A stretch of 64,000 bases of DNA from Planctomycetota bacterium (GCA_016872875.1 VGYW01000001.1:1-64000), one strand, 5' to 3'. Shown: positions 1 to 7,232, numbered from the stretch's first letter. A program made the numbers and translations. Notes: generated by a model from the letters alone, not told the origin.

Positions 1-1
1 C

Positions 2-76
2 CTGGGCCAGCTCCTGACGGCTCTGGGCCGCGGCCCCCAGCAAGCCGAGCTTGCGCTCGGGAAGGAGGTGGCCTAA
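2..76 (+). CDS. C-terminal end of an upstream gene (partial)
   Basis: An open frame enters from the left edge and stops at a TAA one base before the ATG of the next gene. Only about 24 codons are visible (it ends ...ELALGKEVA), so no family can be named. The tight TAA-G-ATG spacing suggests it is the previous cistron of the same operon. Frame 1 is also open across this short stretch, so the assignment is tentative. Confidence 0.4.
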   Translation: MGQLLTALGRGPQQAELALGKEVA

Positions 77-77
77 G

Positions 78-563
78 ATGAGCCCCCGGGCCGCCGCCTA
101 TTTCAACGGAGTTCGGGACATCGCCGGCTTCCGCTTTCACACGGAAGACCCTGAGATGGCTCGCAAGATCCTCCAGGCCTTCGCCGACGAGGTGGCCCAG
201 GCGAATGGCAGCGTCGCCGAGACAATCCCTCCCATCGCCCAGATCCAAGATGTGGAGGGGGTTGCCTTCTCGGCGTGCGCCGGCCTGGGCGAGCCAATCA
301 CCAAGTGCCATTGGGAACGCCAGAGGAAGGCCTTCGTCCTCTGCATCGGTAACAACGACCTGTCGCCAGAGGGCAAGGGCTGCCGAACGGTCCGCGAGCT
401 CGGCGTGAAAGTCGAGGAGGCGGAGACGAGTCCGACCCTCGCCCGGCGCTGGGCGCGCGACTGCACCTGCGGGATCGAATGGTTCGCCGACTATCCCGGC
501 CGAATCGTCGAGAAGAGCCGGCGACCCGCTCCCGCCCCTGTTCTGAAAGGACCGACCCCATGA
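78..563 (+). CDS. Hypothetical protein, first complete gene of unit A
   Basis: This is a 161-residue protein of unknown function. The ATG at 78 is chosen because GGAGG at 63-68 sits at normal distance, while an upstream TTG has no such site. The sequence starts MSPRAAAYFNG and has scattered cysteines, including a CTCG near the C-terminus, but I see no known motif. It has no signal peptide and no membrane segment, so it is probably cytoplasmic. Its stop overlaps the start of the next gene in an ATGA arrangement, which implies translational coupling. The GC-rich codon use matches its neighbours. Being in the same operon as a radical SAM enzyme and a ubiquitin-like cassette, it may be a substrate or accessory factor, but that is only guilt by association. 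Confidence 0.7.
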   Translation: MSPRAAAYFNGVRDIAGFRFHTEDPEMARKILQAFADEVAQANGSVAETIPPIAQIQDVEGVAFSACAGLGEPITKCHWERQRKAFVLCIGNNDLSPEGKGCRTVRELGVKVEEAETSPTLARRWARDCTCGIEWFADYPGRIVEKSRRPAPAPVLKGPTP

Positions 564-1117
564 GACTCGAGCCTGGACTTCAGGCTGGTCACAGTGACTA
601 CATGCGGATCGTCGCCACGTTCGCCGACGAGGAATCGGCAAGGCGAATCCACGAGGACCTCGTGCGGCACCTGGAGGAACTCTTCACCAGGGCCGACAGC
701 TTCAATTGCGCCGGTTTCGGGCAGTCCTTCGAGTCCGAGGAAGCCTTCCTGAAATGGAAGGCCGAGAAGTGGGACCCCGTGGCCAGCGAACATTCCACCC
801 TCGAGGTGGAACGGAAAGACGGCCGCATCCAGGTCATCGCGGACTATGGCCTGGTCCTCGACGACTGGTGCCGCGACGACGTCGGCGTGGCGCTGGAAGG
901 CGATGTCGTGGCCATCCGCACGTACACGGCGGGCTACGGCATCGAGTACCTCGACCGCTGGCTCTCGGAGAGAGGAGGCAAGGTGGATGTTCAAGTCGAA
1001 GGAAGCGAGTTCGACTTTGTGCCTTTTGAGACGGCACTCGAAGATGTTCAAGCTCCGGCTGGCGCGGGCGGGCCTGGTGGCGTGCGAGCCGAGGACTGCG
1101 ACGGTGATCCGGCTTGA
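560..1117 (+). CDS. Hypothetical protein of unit A
   Basis: This is a 185-residue soluble protein with no motif I recognise. The ATG at 560 overlaps the preceding stop (ATGA) and has GAAAGGA eight bases upstream. An internal ATG at 602 (MRIVATFADEES) is a possible alternative start, since the fold seems to begin there with a strand-helix pattern. The last 25 residues are Gly/Ala/Asp-rich and overlap the start of the radical SAM gene, so the true end is less certain than the body. Its acidic, Trp-containing middle part resembles a small alpha+beta domain. Function is unknown. Confidence 0.65.
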   Translation: MRLEPGLQAGHSDYMRIVATFADEESARRIHEDLVRHLEELFTRADSFNCAGFGQSFESEEAFLKWKAEKWDPVASEHSTLEVERKDGRIQVIADYGLVLDDWCRDDVGVALEGDVVAIRTYTAGYGIEYLDRWLSERGGKVDVQVEGSEFDFVPFETALEDVQAPAGAGGPGGVRAEDCDGDPA

Positions 1118-1943
1118 CCGCGAGGAGACGGAGAGCTTCCTCGGCCGGAGCATCCCCTTCGACGAGCTCGACGACTTCGCCGAGGTCGCGCACCTGGAGG
1201 TCTCCGCCCGATGCCAGCTCTCGTGTCCGTACTGCTATGCCCCCAACGGGGACGCGCAAGAACTCCCAACGGGAGGCTGGAAGGCGGTCATCAGCGACCT
1301 CGCCGGCTATGGCGTCTTTCAGATCACCTTTGGCGGCGGGGAGCCGACGCTGAGGGAAGACCTTCTGGAGCTGGCCCTCCACGCGCGGCGGCTCGGGCTG
1401 AACCTGTGCATGACCACCAATGGCCTCGCCCTGCCGCAGCTCGGCCCTGAAGTCCTCTGCCTCTTCAACCAGGTCAACGTCTCCTATCACGGCGACGGTG
1501 AGACGCTCTGGCGCGCGCTCCAGCACCTGGTGGAGCATCACGTGGCTTGCGGCATCAACTTTGTCGCCACTGAGCGGTATCTGCCAGTGCTTCCCGCGAT
1601 CGGGGAGACGGCAGGTGCCTTCGGCGCGGAGTTGCTTCTCCTCACTGCCAAGGGGGTGGAAGGCGCCCCGCTGCCTTCGGAAGTCATGGCGGAGGCCAGG
1701 AAGCTCCACGAGCAAGGGCTGCGCGTGGCTGTTGATGGCCTCACATGCGCCGGAGAGCTGCCGGAGTTTTGTCTTCAGAAGAAGCGGTTCTGCACCGTTG
1801 ACGCTGCGGGCAACGTCCTGCCTTGCAGTTTCGTACGCGAACCGCTCGGGAACCTGCTCTGGAAACCGTTCGCCGAGATATGGAGGTCTCGGGGCCAGCA
1901 GGTTCCGTGTCCCTTTGTGCAAGGAGAACAGGATGGGCAGTGA
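1044..1943 (+). CDS. Radical SAM protein with SPASM-like Cys-rich C-terminus
   Basis: This is a 299-residue radical SAM enzyme. The iron-sulfur motif C-x3-C-x2-C is visible as CQLSCPYC at residues 57-64, followed by the GGGEPT motif that contacts SAM. The C-terminal 70 residues carry several cysteines (TC, FC, FC, PC, PC pattern), as in SPASM or twitch domains that bind extra clusters in peptide-modifying enzymes. The length is short for a full SPASM protein. The start is uncertain: ATG 1044 overlaps the previous gene by 74 bases, while GTG 1104 has GAGG at good distance and overlaps by only 14. Its stop overlaps the next small gene, so a tightly linked small protein could be its substrate. 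The reaction is unknown; that it modifies a peptide or protein is an inference. Confidence 0.85.
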   Translation: MFKLRLARAGLVACEPRTATVIRLDREETESFLGRSIPFDELDDFAEVAHLEVSARCQLSCPYCYAPNGDAQELPTGGWKAVISDLAGYGVFQITFGGGEPTLREDLLELALHARRLGLNLCMTTNGLALPQLGPEVLCLFNQVNVSYHGDGETLWRALQHLVEHHVACGINFVATERYLPVLPAIGETAGAFGAELLLLTAKGVEGAPLPSEVMAEARKLHEQGLRVAVDGLTCAGELPEFCLQKKRFCTVDAAGNVLPCSFVREPLGNLLWKPFAEIWRSRGQQVPCPFVQGEQDGQ

Positions 1944-2124
1944 GAAGCCGGCGGAGTTCCGCCTTCTCTTCGAGTTCGAGAAGGCCACGAAGAACACGCT
2001 GAAGTACGCCGAGAAGCCCGAGGCAGGCCAGCCGCCGCGCATCGGCAGCCTCTACGTCCAGAAGTGGGCGCTCGGCACTGGCGAGCCCCCGCGGACGCTC
2101 ACCGTGACCGTGGCGATGGGCTAG
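1933..2124 (+). CDS. Small basic/beta-rich protein coupled to the radical SAM gene
   Basis: This is a 63-residue protein that starts inside the last codons of the radical SAM gene, with AAGGAGA six bases ahead of the ATG. The sequence has a core F-E-K-A-T-K-N-T followed by IGSLYVQKWAL and a C-terminal strand TLTVTVAM, which suggests a compact beta-rich fold. There is no leader-core pattern or Cys/Ser/Thr cluster of the sort expected of a ribosomally made peptide precursor. It is therefore more likely a small structural or binding protein. I believe similar small proteins are widespread in bacteria but cannot name the family with certainty. Confidence 0.7.
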   Translation: MGSEKPAEFRLLFEFEKATKNTLKYAEKPEAGQPPRIGSLYVQKWALGTGEPPRTLTVTVAMG

Positions 2125-2151
2125 CCCCATAAACCCAATGAAGGAGACGAG

Positions 2152-2337
2152 ATGAAACGAAAGACCGAAGCGAAGTGCCCGTATTGCGGCGGCAGCATCG
2201 AGCACTTCCCCGACCAGGACGCCTCGTGCGACTATCAGTGCACCCGGTGCAGCTGGCACGAGCATGTCCCAGGCGAAACCGAAATCGCCCAGGCCAAGGC
2301 AGAGAGCAAGAGGAGACCAGAGAAAGGAGGTGACTGA
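2152..2337 (+). CDS. Small zinc-ribbon protein
   Basis: This is a 61-residue protein with two Cys pairs, CPYC near residue 9 and CTRC near residue 31, separated by an acidic spacer that includes a further Cys. This is the layout of a one-domain zinc ribbon. A charged Lys/Glu/Arg tail follows. GAAGGAGACGAG precedes the ATG. Such mini zinc ribbons often act as adaptors or nucleic-acid-binding subunits. Here it lies between the radical SAM pair and the coiled-coil gene of unit A. The specific role is unknown. Confidence 0.75.
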   Translation: MKRKTEAKCPYCGGSIEHFPDQDASCDYQCTRCSWHEHVPGETEIAQAKAESKRRPEKGGD

Positions 2338-2407
2338 CTCACAGAAGCCGAACGTGCGCACCCCGCCCCCAGGCATAGTGATTGCCTCTTTGTAGGAGAA
2401 CGCCGCC

Positions 2408-2959
2408 ATGGGATTGACCGTGGCAGAGAAGGAGCACTGGAAGACTCGGATCGCCAAGAGGATCGACCATCGAATCGAGACCCTCGTGGCGAGACAGGAC
2501 CCGACCCTGCTCCAGCGCGTCGAGCAGATCGCCCGTGACAGGGCGTATGCCAGCCTCGGCATTGACGCCCAGCGCAAGGAGCTCGACGCGCTCCAGAAGC
2601 AGCGTGAGGACATCGAGAAACGCGAGCGCCGGCTCAGGGCCGAGCAGCGAGCCGTCCTCCGCGGGACTACCGTGGAGGAAGAGCTGGAGCAGACCTACTA
2701 CCGCAGCGAGGGCGTGGTCGAGAACGCGGTCAGCACCCGCGCCAGGGCGCTCGAAGCCGAGATCCTGGGCCAGTCCGGCCTCGGCAAGCAGATCCTCACG
2801 CTCCGCGAGGAGAAGGACAACCTCCTCGACACCGTCTGGCTCGCCACTTCCACAAGCCAGATCAAGGAGCTGTGGGAGCAGGTGAACACTCTCCTTGGCG
2901 TCACGCCCACCGCGCTCGAAGAGAAGGCCCTCAAGATCGCCCCGGCCCAGGAGGAGTAG
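2408..2959 (+). CDS. Coiled-coil protein of unit A
   Basis: This is a 183-residue soluble protein, almost entirely helical and charged. A heptad-like stretch from about residue 55 to 90 (ELDALQKQREDIEKRERRL) indicates a coiled coil, and a second helical part runs to residue 165. The ATG at 2408 has AGGAGAA at normal distance. It is followed by the first of two terminator-like hairpins that bracket the ubiquitin-like gene. A structural, dimerising or scaffold function is likely; no enzymatic motif is visible. It could be a target or scaffold of the conjugation cassette, which is speculation. Confidence 0.7.
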   Translation: MGLTVAEKEHWKTRIAKRIDHRIETLVARQDPTLLQRVEQIARDRAYASLGIDAQRKELDALQKQREDIEKRERRLRAEQRAVLRGTTVEEELEQTYYRSEGVVENAVSTRARALEAEILGQSGLGKQILTLREEKDNLLDTVWLATSTSQIKELWEQVNTLLGVTPTALEEKALKIAPAQEE

Positions 2960-3030
2960 CGCGCGCTGCCCGTTGAAAGGAGGTGGTGCCTATCGCGTGA
3001 GACCGCTCGCGTTCGGTTGGCCTGTCGTAA

Positions 3031-3066
3031 GCCTCGCCTGCTCGTGCACGCGAGGCGGTTTTGTTT
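3031..3066 (+). terminator. Rho-independent terminator upstream of the ubiquitin-like gene
   Basis: GCCTCGC (3031-3037) pairs with GCGAGGC (3050-3056) and is followed directly by GGTTTTGTTT. It lies 24 bases before the ATG of the ubiquitin-like gene and 70 bases after the coiled-coil gene. It may be partial, allowing readthrough, or may act as an attenuator in the leader of the ubiquitin-like gene. Confidence 0.65.
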
Positions 3067-3089
3067 CCAGATCTGGAAAGGACGAGACC

Positions 3090-3359
3090 ATGAAGGTAGA
3101 GCTCTATCGCCTGAGCGCGGAGCCGATCACCGTCGAGGTGGAGGCGGACGCGACCGTGAAGCAGGTGCTCTCCGCGCCCGGCACCGGCTGCATCCTCGGC
3201 GACGAGGACTCGACGCTCCTGGAGGCCGCCGAGCGCCGCTACGGCGGGCTGGACCAGCTCGGCACGCTCCGCGTCAACGGCGCCGCCGCCACCCTCGAGA
3301 CCCGCGTGACCGAGGGGGCAACCATCCTGATCATCCCCAAGGTCGAGGGCGGCCGCTGA
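3090..3359 (+). CDS. Ubiquitin-like protein ending in Gly-Gly-Arg
   Basis: This is an 89-residue protein with the strand-strand-helix-strand pattern of the beta-grasp fold. MKVELYRL and ITVEVEAD form the first hairpin, a helix with LLEAAERRYGG follows, and the last strand ATILIIPKVEGGR ends in the Gly-Gly of ubiquitin-like modifiers plus one Arg. Ubiquitin and ThiS/MoaD-type proteins are activated at the terminal glycine by E1 enzymes, so the Arg should have to be removed first, plausibly by the JAB protein encoded downstream. GGAAAGGAC lies before the ATG. Genes for E2, JAB and E1 follow on the same strand. Terminator-like hairpins stand on both sides, so its expression level may be set separately from its enzymes. 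Assignment rests on fold pattern, tail and neighbours. Confidence 0.85.
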   Translation: MKVELYRLSAEPITVEVEADATVKQVLSAPGTGCILGDEDSTLLEAAERRYGGLDQLGTLRVNGAAATLETRVTEGATILIIPKVEGGR

Positions 3360-3382
3360 GGCAGCCCGACGCCGCAACTAGG

Positions 3383-3425
3383 GGGGCCGGGGGCGCCGAG
3401 AGGCGTTTCCGGCCCCTTTCCTTTT
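3383..3425 (+). terminator. Terminator hairpin between the ubiquitin-like gene and E2
   Basis: GGGGCCGG (3383-3390) pairs with CCGGCCCC (3409-3416), with an inner GGCGCC/GGCG pairing, and is followed by TTTCCTTTT. It sits 24 bases after the ubiquitin-like stop and just before the E2 ribosome binding site. A partial terminator here would give excess modifier transcript over enzyme transcript. Confidence 0.65.
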
Positions 3426-3440
3426 ACAGGAGAGACAAGC

Positions 3441-4910
3441 ATGGCTGTGCCTGTGACTCTGCCCGGCCTTCCGGAGATCACCGTGGCTTCCTGGCCGGGC
3501 CGGGCGATGCCAGAGCACGAGCTGAGGGCCGCGCTGGCATTCCTCGCCCACAAGGTCAGGAAGCCCGTCCACCTTCGCGCCTACGCCGGCGCCCTGCACT
3601 ACGCCGCTGAGGCCGTGAACTTCTACATCTGCACGGAAGATGCCTGCGAGACTCCGCGCAACGTCGAGTCCGTGACCATCGCTGGCCACACTCACGACCT
3701 TGAGACCACCCAGCGCTTCTTCCCTGGCAACCCCATCTCGGGGCAGCCGATCAGCGATGACACCGGCTGCCTGCTCGCCAAGGTCGACCACAACTGCGTC
3801 ACATTCGTCGTCGAGTTCACGACCGAAGACAACGATGCAGCCCAGGCCATCCTGGCCTATGTCCTGGAGAAAGCCATCCCGATGCTCGACTTCAATGTCA
3901 GCCAGCTCACGGGCCAGGCCCAGGAGCAGATGCTCGTTGCCTACCGCGAGTTCCACCTCGCCGCCCTTCGCCGCCACATCCACGACAAGACCGATGCCCT
4001 TCGCCAACTGGAGTATGAACTCGAAGACCACTACCGGCGGCTCGTCCAGGCGGAGAGGAACAAGCCGGTCCTCCAGGCCGAGCTTGAGGCCATCGAGAAG
4101 CTCTCGAAGAACGGGAGCGAAGAGGCGACCCGCAAGCAGGCCGGCGAGCTGCATGCGCTCATCGCCTCCGGCCAGTACGAGGAGATCACCCCCGAAGCCG
4201 ACGGCAGGCTCACCGCGCTCACATCGCCCATCTTCATTGTCCACGACGACTGGGAGTTCGCGCTCGGCCGCTACGACATCGCCATTGACGCCGCCGGCAA
4301 GGTCGTCATCCGCTCCGCGGACGACACCGACGCCGACGGCTACCCCCACCCCCACGTGGACAGTAGCGGGCGCCCCTGCCTCGGCAACATCGCCCCAGAC
4401 CTCGCCCGAGCCATCGGCAGGATGCGGATTGCGGAAGCGCTCTCGCTCCTTCGCGAGTTCCTCAACTCCTACAACCCCGACAACCCCTACATCAAGATCG
4501 GCCGCTTCGACCCCGACTACTCGGGGGAAGAGGACGAGAACCCCTGCGAGGACTGCGAGGAGCGCTGCACTCCCTACTGCATCATGTCCTGCCCCCACAG
4601 CGACATGGCCGACTACACCTGCTCGGACTGCTGTGACTACCGCACCGACTACTGCTACGGGGAGTGCGAGGCGAACCGCACCTTCAACTACGTCCACCCG
4701 TGCGACGACTGCGACCACGACCGGGACTACTGCTTCCTCGAATGCGCCTGGAACCAGGAATGGCAGCTCTCCAACCCCTGCCAGGCGTGCGAGGAGGCGG
4801 AGTGCGGCGAGGAGTGCAACTACTTCGCCAAGGCCCAGGAACTGAACTTCCACAAAGGAGGAACCGATGGGACAAGAGAACAGCCCCAGCAAGCGGGAGC
4901 GCCCGCGTGA
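3441..4910 (+). CDS. E2-like ubiquitin-conjugating protein fused to four Cys4 modules
   Basis: This is a 489-residue protein. Residues 1-160 form an unrecognised alpha+beta region, and 165-225 a charged helical or coiled-coil segment. Residues 262-352 match the UBC core: HPHVDSSGRPCLGN at 303-316 aligns with the eukaryotic HPN-x-G-x-x-CL active-site motif, making Cys313 the candidate catalytic cysteine. The following helix and YNPDNPY mirror the helix and PNPDDPL of E2 enzymes. Residues 369-459 hold four repeats of the form CxxC-x6/7-CxxxC (starting at C369, C394, C421, C447), which should bind metal and may replace an E3 RING. Its predicted role is to accept the modifier from the E1 and transfer it. 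CAGGAGAG precedes the ATG, and the gene overlaps the JAB gene by 44 bases. I am confident of the E2 core; the tail's role is inferred. Confidence 0.85.
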   Translation: MAVPVTLPGLPEITVASWPGRAMPEHELRAALAFLAHKVRKPVHLRAYAGALHYAAEAVNFYICTEDACETPRNVESVTIAGHTHDLETTQRFFPGNPISGQPISDDTGCLLAKVDHNCVTFVVEFTTEDNDAAQAILAYVLEKAIPMLDFNVSQLTGQAQEQMLVAYREFHLAALRRHIHDKTDALRQLEYELEDHYRRLVQAERNKPVLQAELEAIEKLSKNGSEEATRKQAGELHALIASGQYEEITPEADGRLTALTSPIFIVHDDWEFALGRYDIAIDAAGKVVIRSADDTDADGYPHPHVDSSGRPCLGNIAPDLARAIGRMRIAEALSLLREFLNSYNPDNPYIKIGRFDPDYSGEEDENPCEDCEERCTPYCIMSCPHSDMADYTCSDCCDYRTDYCYGECEANRTFNYVHPCDDCDHDRDYCFLECAWNQEWQLSNPCQACEEAECGEECNYFAKAQELNFHKGGTDGTREQPQQAGAPA

Positions 4911-5718
4911 GCTCCCAGGCCCGATGCTCAGCAGCGGCCAGAAGCTCGAATGCTCGCTCCCCGGCGACCTCGCCGTGGTGCTGAGCCAGAGGGCATTCAC
5001 CAAGCTCTTCGCCTACGCCTACGCCACGGACCTCGAGGTCTCGTGCCTGGGCGTCGTCGAGCGCGAGGGGAACAGGTTCAGGGTCAGCGACCTCTTCCTG
5101 GTTGCCCAGGAGTGCGGCCACGCGCACACCAAGCTCGACCAGGGCGCGATCGGGCAGCTCGTCGAGCAGCTCATCGCCCAGGGACGCAAGGACGAGGCAG
5201 GCAGCATCCGCTGCTGGTGCCACACCCACCCGGGCAACATGGGCTGCTTCTGGTCGCACACCGACGAGGCCACCTGCCAACTCCTCGTGGCGGACTGGCT
5301 CGTCTCAATTGTCGTCAGCGGCGGCTTCAGGCTCCGCTGTCGCCTTGACCTCGCAGGCCCGGTCCCCGTCAGGATTGACCATGTCGCCGTCTGCCTCGAA
5401 GGGGCCGCCGACCAGCCGCTCAGCGACGAGTGCAAGCGGGAAGTCGCTGAGAAAGTGTGCCTGGCTCCCCCCGGTGGCCCTCTCGGCTTCGAGCCTCTGG
5501 CCCCGCCCGCCCAACCAGCCACGGACAAGGATGACCTCGCCATCGAGGAAGTGGTCTACTGCGAGCGGTGCGGAGCCTGGCACGGCCCCAGACCGGAAGA
5601 TTGTGCTCTCTCGAGACTCCCTGGCTTCTCTGAAGCCCTCAAAGAAGGCCTTGCCAAAGACGGCAAGCCCGACTTCTTCGACGACGACTTCCCCTTCGGC
5701 GACCTCTTCCCCGAGTAG
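4867..5718 (+). CDS. JAB/JAMM metalloprotease (deubiquitinase-like)
   Basis: This is a 283-residue protein with a JAMM zinc site: Glu57, His119 and His121 in HTHPG, Ser130 and Asp133 in SHTD. The spacing between HxH and Ser is eight residues, one more than the usual seven, caused by an extra Met in HPGNMGCFWS. Family members cleave ubiquitin-like proteins from targets or trim their tails. Here the likely jobs are removing the Arg after Gly-Gly of the modifier and reversing conjugation. The C-terminal part adds a CERC...C knuckle and an acidic Asp/Phe-rich tail. It lacks a signal peptide. The start overlaps the E2 gene, with AAAGGAGG ahead of the ATG. Confidence in the family is high; the substrate is inferred from context. 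Confidence 0.88.
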   Translation: MGQENSPSKRERPRELPGPMLSSGQKLECSLPGDLAVVLSQRAFTKLFAYAYATDLEVSCLGVVEREGNRFRVSDLFLVAQECGHAHTKLDQGAIGQLVEQLIAQGRKDEAGSIRCWCHTHPGNMGCFWSHTDEATCQLLVADWLVSIVVSGGFRLRCRLDLAGPVPVRIDHVAVCLEGAADQPLSDECKREVAEKVCLAPPGGPLGFEPLAPPAQPATDKDDLAIEEVVYCERCGAWHGPRPEDCALSRLPGFSEALKEGLAKDGKPDFFDDDFPFGDLFPE

Positions 5719-5828
5719 CCCACCTTGGCCTGGCCTCCCAATCCCTGTCGTTGGCAAGGTCGAGGATTGCCCGCCGGGTCCTCGACCTTGTCTTCCCCCT
5801 GCAACCCTCAAGAGAAAGGAGTTCCCCC

Positions 5829-6482
5829 GTGGAATCCAACCGCTTCTGGCGACAGCTCGACATCTGCCCGCCCGACAAGCTCCAGTTCCCCGTGACCATC
5901 ATCGGAGCCGGCGCCATCGGCTCCGCAACCGTCATCACCCTCGCCAAGATGGGCTGCGGAGACATCACCGTCTACGACCACGACACAGTCGAGGAGCACA
6001 ACCTCCCCAACCAGTTCCTCCTCGCCAACTCCATCGGCATGCCCAAGGTTCATGCCTTGGCCACCCTCGTCTTCCAGCTCACCGAGACCAACATCAAGCC
6101 CATCGCCCAACGCTACCGCGGCCAGCGCCTTGAGGGCGTCGTCATCTGCGCCGTGGACTCCATGGGCGCCCGAGCAACCATCTGGAAGGCTGTCAAAGGC
6201 AACCGGCGGGTCCAGCTCTACCTTGATGCCCGCATGGGCGCTGAGGTACTCAGGCTCTACAGCATCCGGCCGACCGACACGGATGGCACCACGCTCTACG
6301 AGGCCAACCTCTACACCAGCGGGGAAGCTGAACGGCTCCCCTGCTCCGCCCGCGCCATCGTCTACTGTCCGCTGGTCGCGGCGGGCATCATCGCCCTCCA
6401 AATCAAGAAGCTCACCGTTGGACAGCCCATCTGGAGGGAACTCCTCCTAGACCTTCCAACGCTTGCGCTTCTGCCGAGCTGA
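5829..6482 (+). CDS. E1-like ThiF/MoeB-fold activating enzyme
   Basis: This is a 217-residue protein starting at GTG 5829, chosen because AAGGAG (5816-5821) lies eight bases ahead. The nucleotide-binding GAGAIG is at 26-31, the acidic strand end at Asp50, the NLPNQ segment that supplies the polar finger at 59-62, a conserved Lys at 73 and Asp110 in AVD. Cys172 in the LPCSAR motif is the best candidate for the thioester cysteine. E1-like enzymes adenylate the C-terminal Gly of a ubiquitin-like protein and pass it on, here to the E2 encoded two genes upstream. It is compact: adenylation domain only, with no separate catalytic-Cys or UFD domain. It is the last gene of unit A, about 110 bases after the JAB gene. 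Confidence 0.88.
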   Translation: MESNRFWRQLDICPPDKLQFPVTIIGAGAIGSATVITLAKMGCGDITVYDHDTVEEHNLPNQFLLANSIGMPKVHALATLVFQLTETNIKPIAQRYRGQRLEGVVICAVDSMGARATIWKAVKGNRRVQLYLDARMGAEVLRLYSIRPTDTDGTTLYEANLYTSGEAERLPCSARAIVYCPLVAAGIIALQIKKLTVGQPIWRELLLDLPTLALLPS

Positions 6483-6930
6483 CCATCAGTGCTGCCCCCC
6501 AGGAGCATGCCCATCGTATCAAGGGCCCAGAGGCGCCAGGGGAATGAACAACGGGCTAACGCGCTCAGACTCGCGGTCGTGCCCGGCGGCCGCAGTCCAT
6601 GCTTGTCAACTTGGCGGGACCGCGGCCTCCTGTCGTACGCGGTACTTCGAATAGACCCTCGCGCGGCAGCGGCAAGTCCAGTAGCAACCCTGTGTGGAAG
6701 CGCAGAAATCATCCTACCTTCGCCCGCGAGCGCCGGAACCTGGAGCGCTCAGCGGTTTCGCGAAAGGAACAACGGGAGGACGGTCGCATAGGCCAGCCAG
6801 CGGAGTGTGCGGCTCGAAGACCCGCCTGAAACTCGCGCGAATCTGACCACTGCCCCGCATCGCCTTGCCTGACGCAACCCATTGACGTTGCGTCTGAGAC
6901 TGCGGCATCGCTGATCCTGGGCGCCAGACC
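6483..6930 (+). other. Intergenic region after unit A, no gene seen
   Basis: I see no convincing coding sequence, RNA gene or strong terminator in this stretch. Several frames are open by chance because of the base composition, but they lack ribosome binding sites and sensible protein sequence. Confidence 0.5.
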
Positions 6931-6959
6931 TTGACAACCTGCCTTTGGCGTGGTAAACT
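6931..6959 (+). promoter_or_regulatory. Sigma70-type promoter
   Basis: TTGACA (6931-6936), a 17-base spacer, then TAAACT (6954-6959). This is a near-consensus housekeeping promoter. It points to the small transcript at 6966-7088 and, by readthrough, to the sigma54-activator gene. Confidence 0.7.
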
Positions 6960-6965
6960 TCTGTT

Positions 6966-7088
6966 AGTTGATGGCAGGGCGTATTGTGGCTAAGAACCTG
7001 GCTCGGAGCCAGGGGACCAGCCACTGCGCCTATATCTGCCCACGCGCGGTCAGGCTGGCAACGTCTGCTGGTCTGGCCGCTTTTCTTT
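6966..7088 (+). ncRNA. Candidate small RNA or attenuator leader
   Basis: A strong promoter ends at 6959 and a terminator ends at 7088, so the expected transcript is about 120 bases. It contains a perfect 7-bp hairpin (CCTGGCT...AGCCAGG, 6997-7013) and no good start codon with a binding site. It could be a free-standing small RNA or a leader that controls the activator gene 145 bases further on. I know of no family match. Confidence 0.45.
7046..7088 (+). terminator. Rho-independent terminator
   Basis: A 13-bp stem, counting G-U pairs, forms between 7046-7058 (GCGGTCAGGCTGG) and 7068-7080 (CTGGTCTGGCCGC), followed by TTTTCTTT. It lies before the sigma54-activator gene, so it either ends a small RNA or attenuates the regulator. 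Confidence 0.7.
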
Positions 7089-7232
7089 AATGGCGGCCAG
7101 CATGAAGATCGAGTGCCAAGGAGATCACTTGGGCGGTATCGTTAGCATGCTGCCCACACGTGACATAGATGATAGGGCTGACGCCCCCGTGGTGTCGCCC
7201 TCATTCGGTCAGTCCCCGTCGGAGGTGCTGCC

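Noticed and set aside
1933..2124. RiPP precursor peptide for the radical SAM enzyme
   Set aside because: The small protein has a folded, beta-rich look and no distinct leader/core boundary or Cys/Ser/Thr-rich core.
3090..6482. Classical PRTRC cassette
   Set aside because: Ub-like, E2-like, JAB and ThiF parts are shared in principle, but the ParB-related gene is not in the cassette and gene sizes and order differ.
6630..6660. Second GG-N10-GC sigma54 site
   Set aside because: It lacks the TTGC box and such spacing occurs often by chance in this GC-rich sequence.
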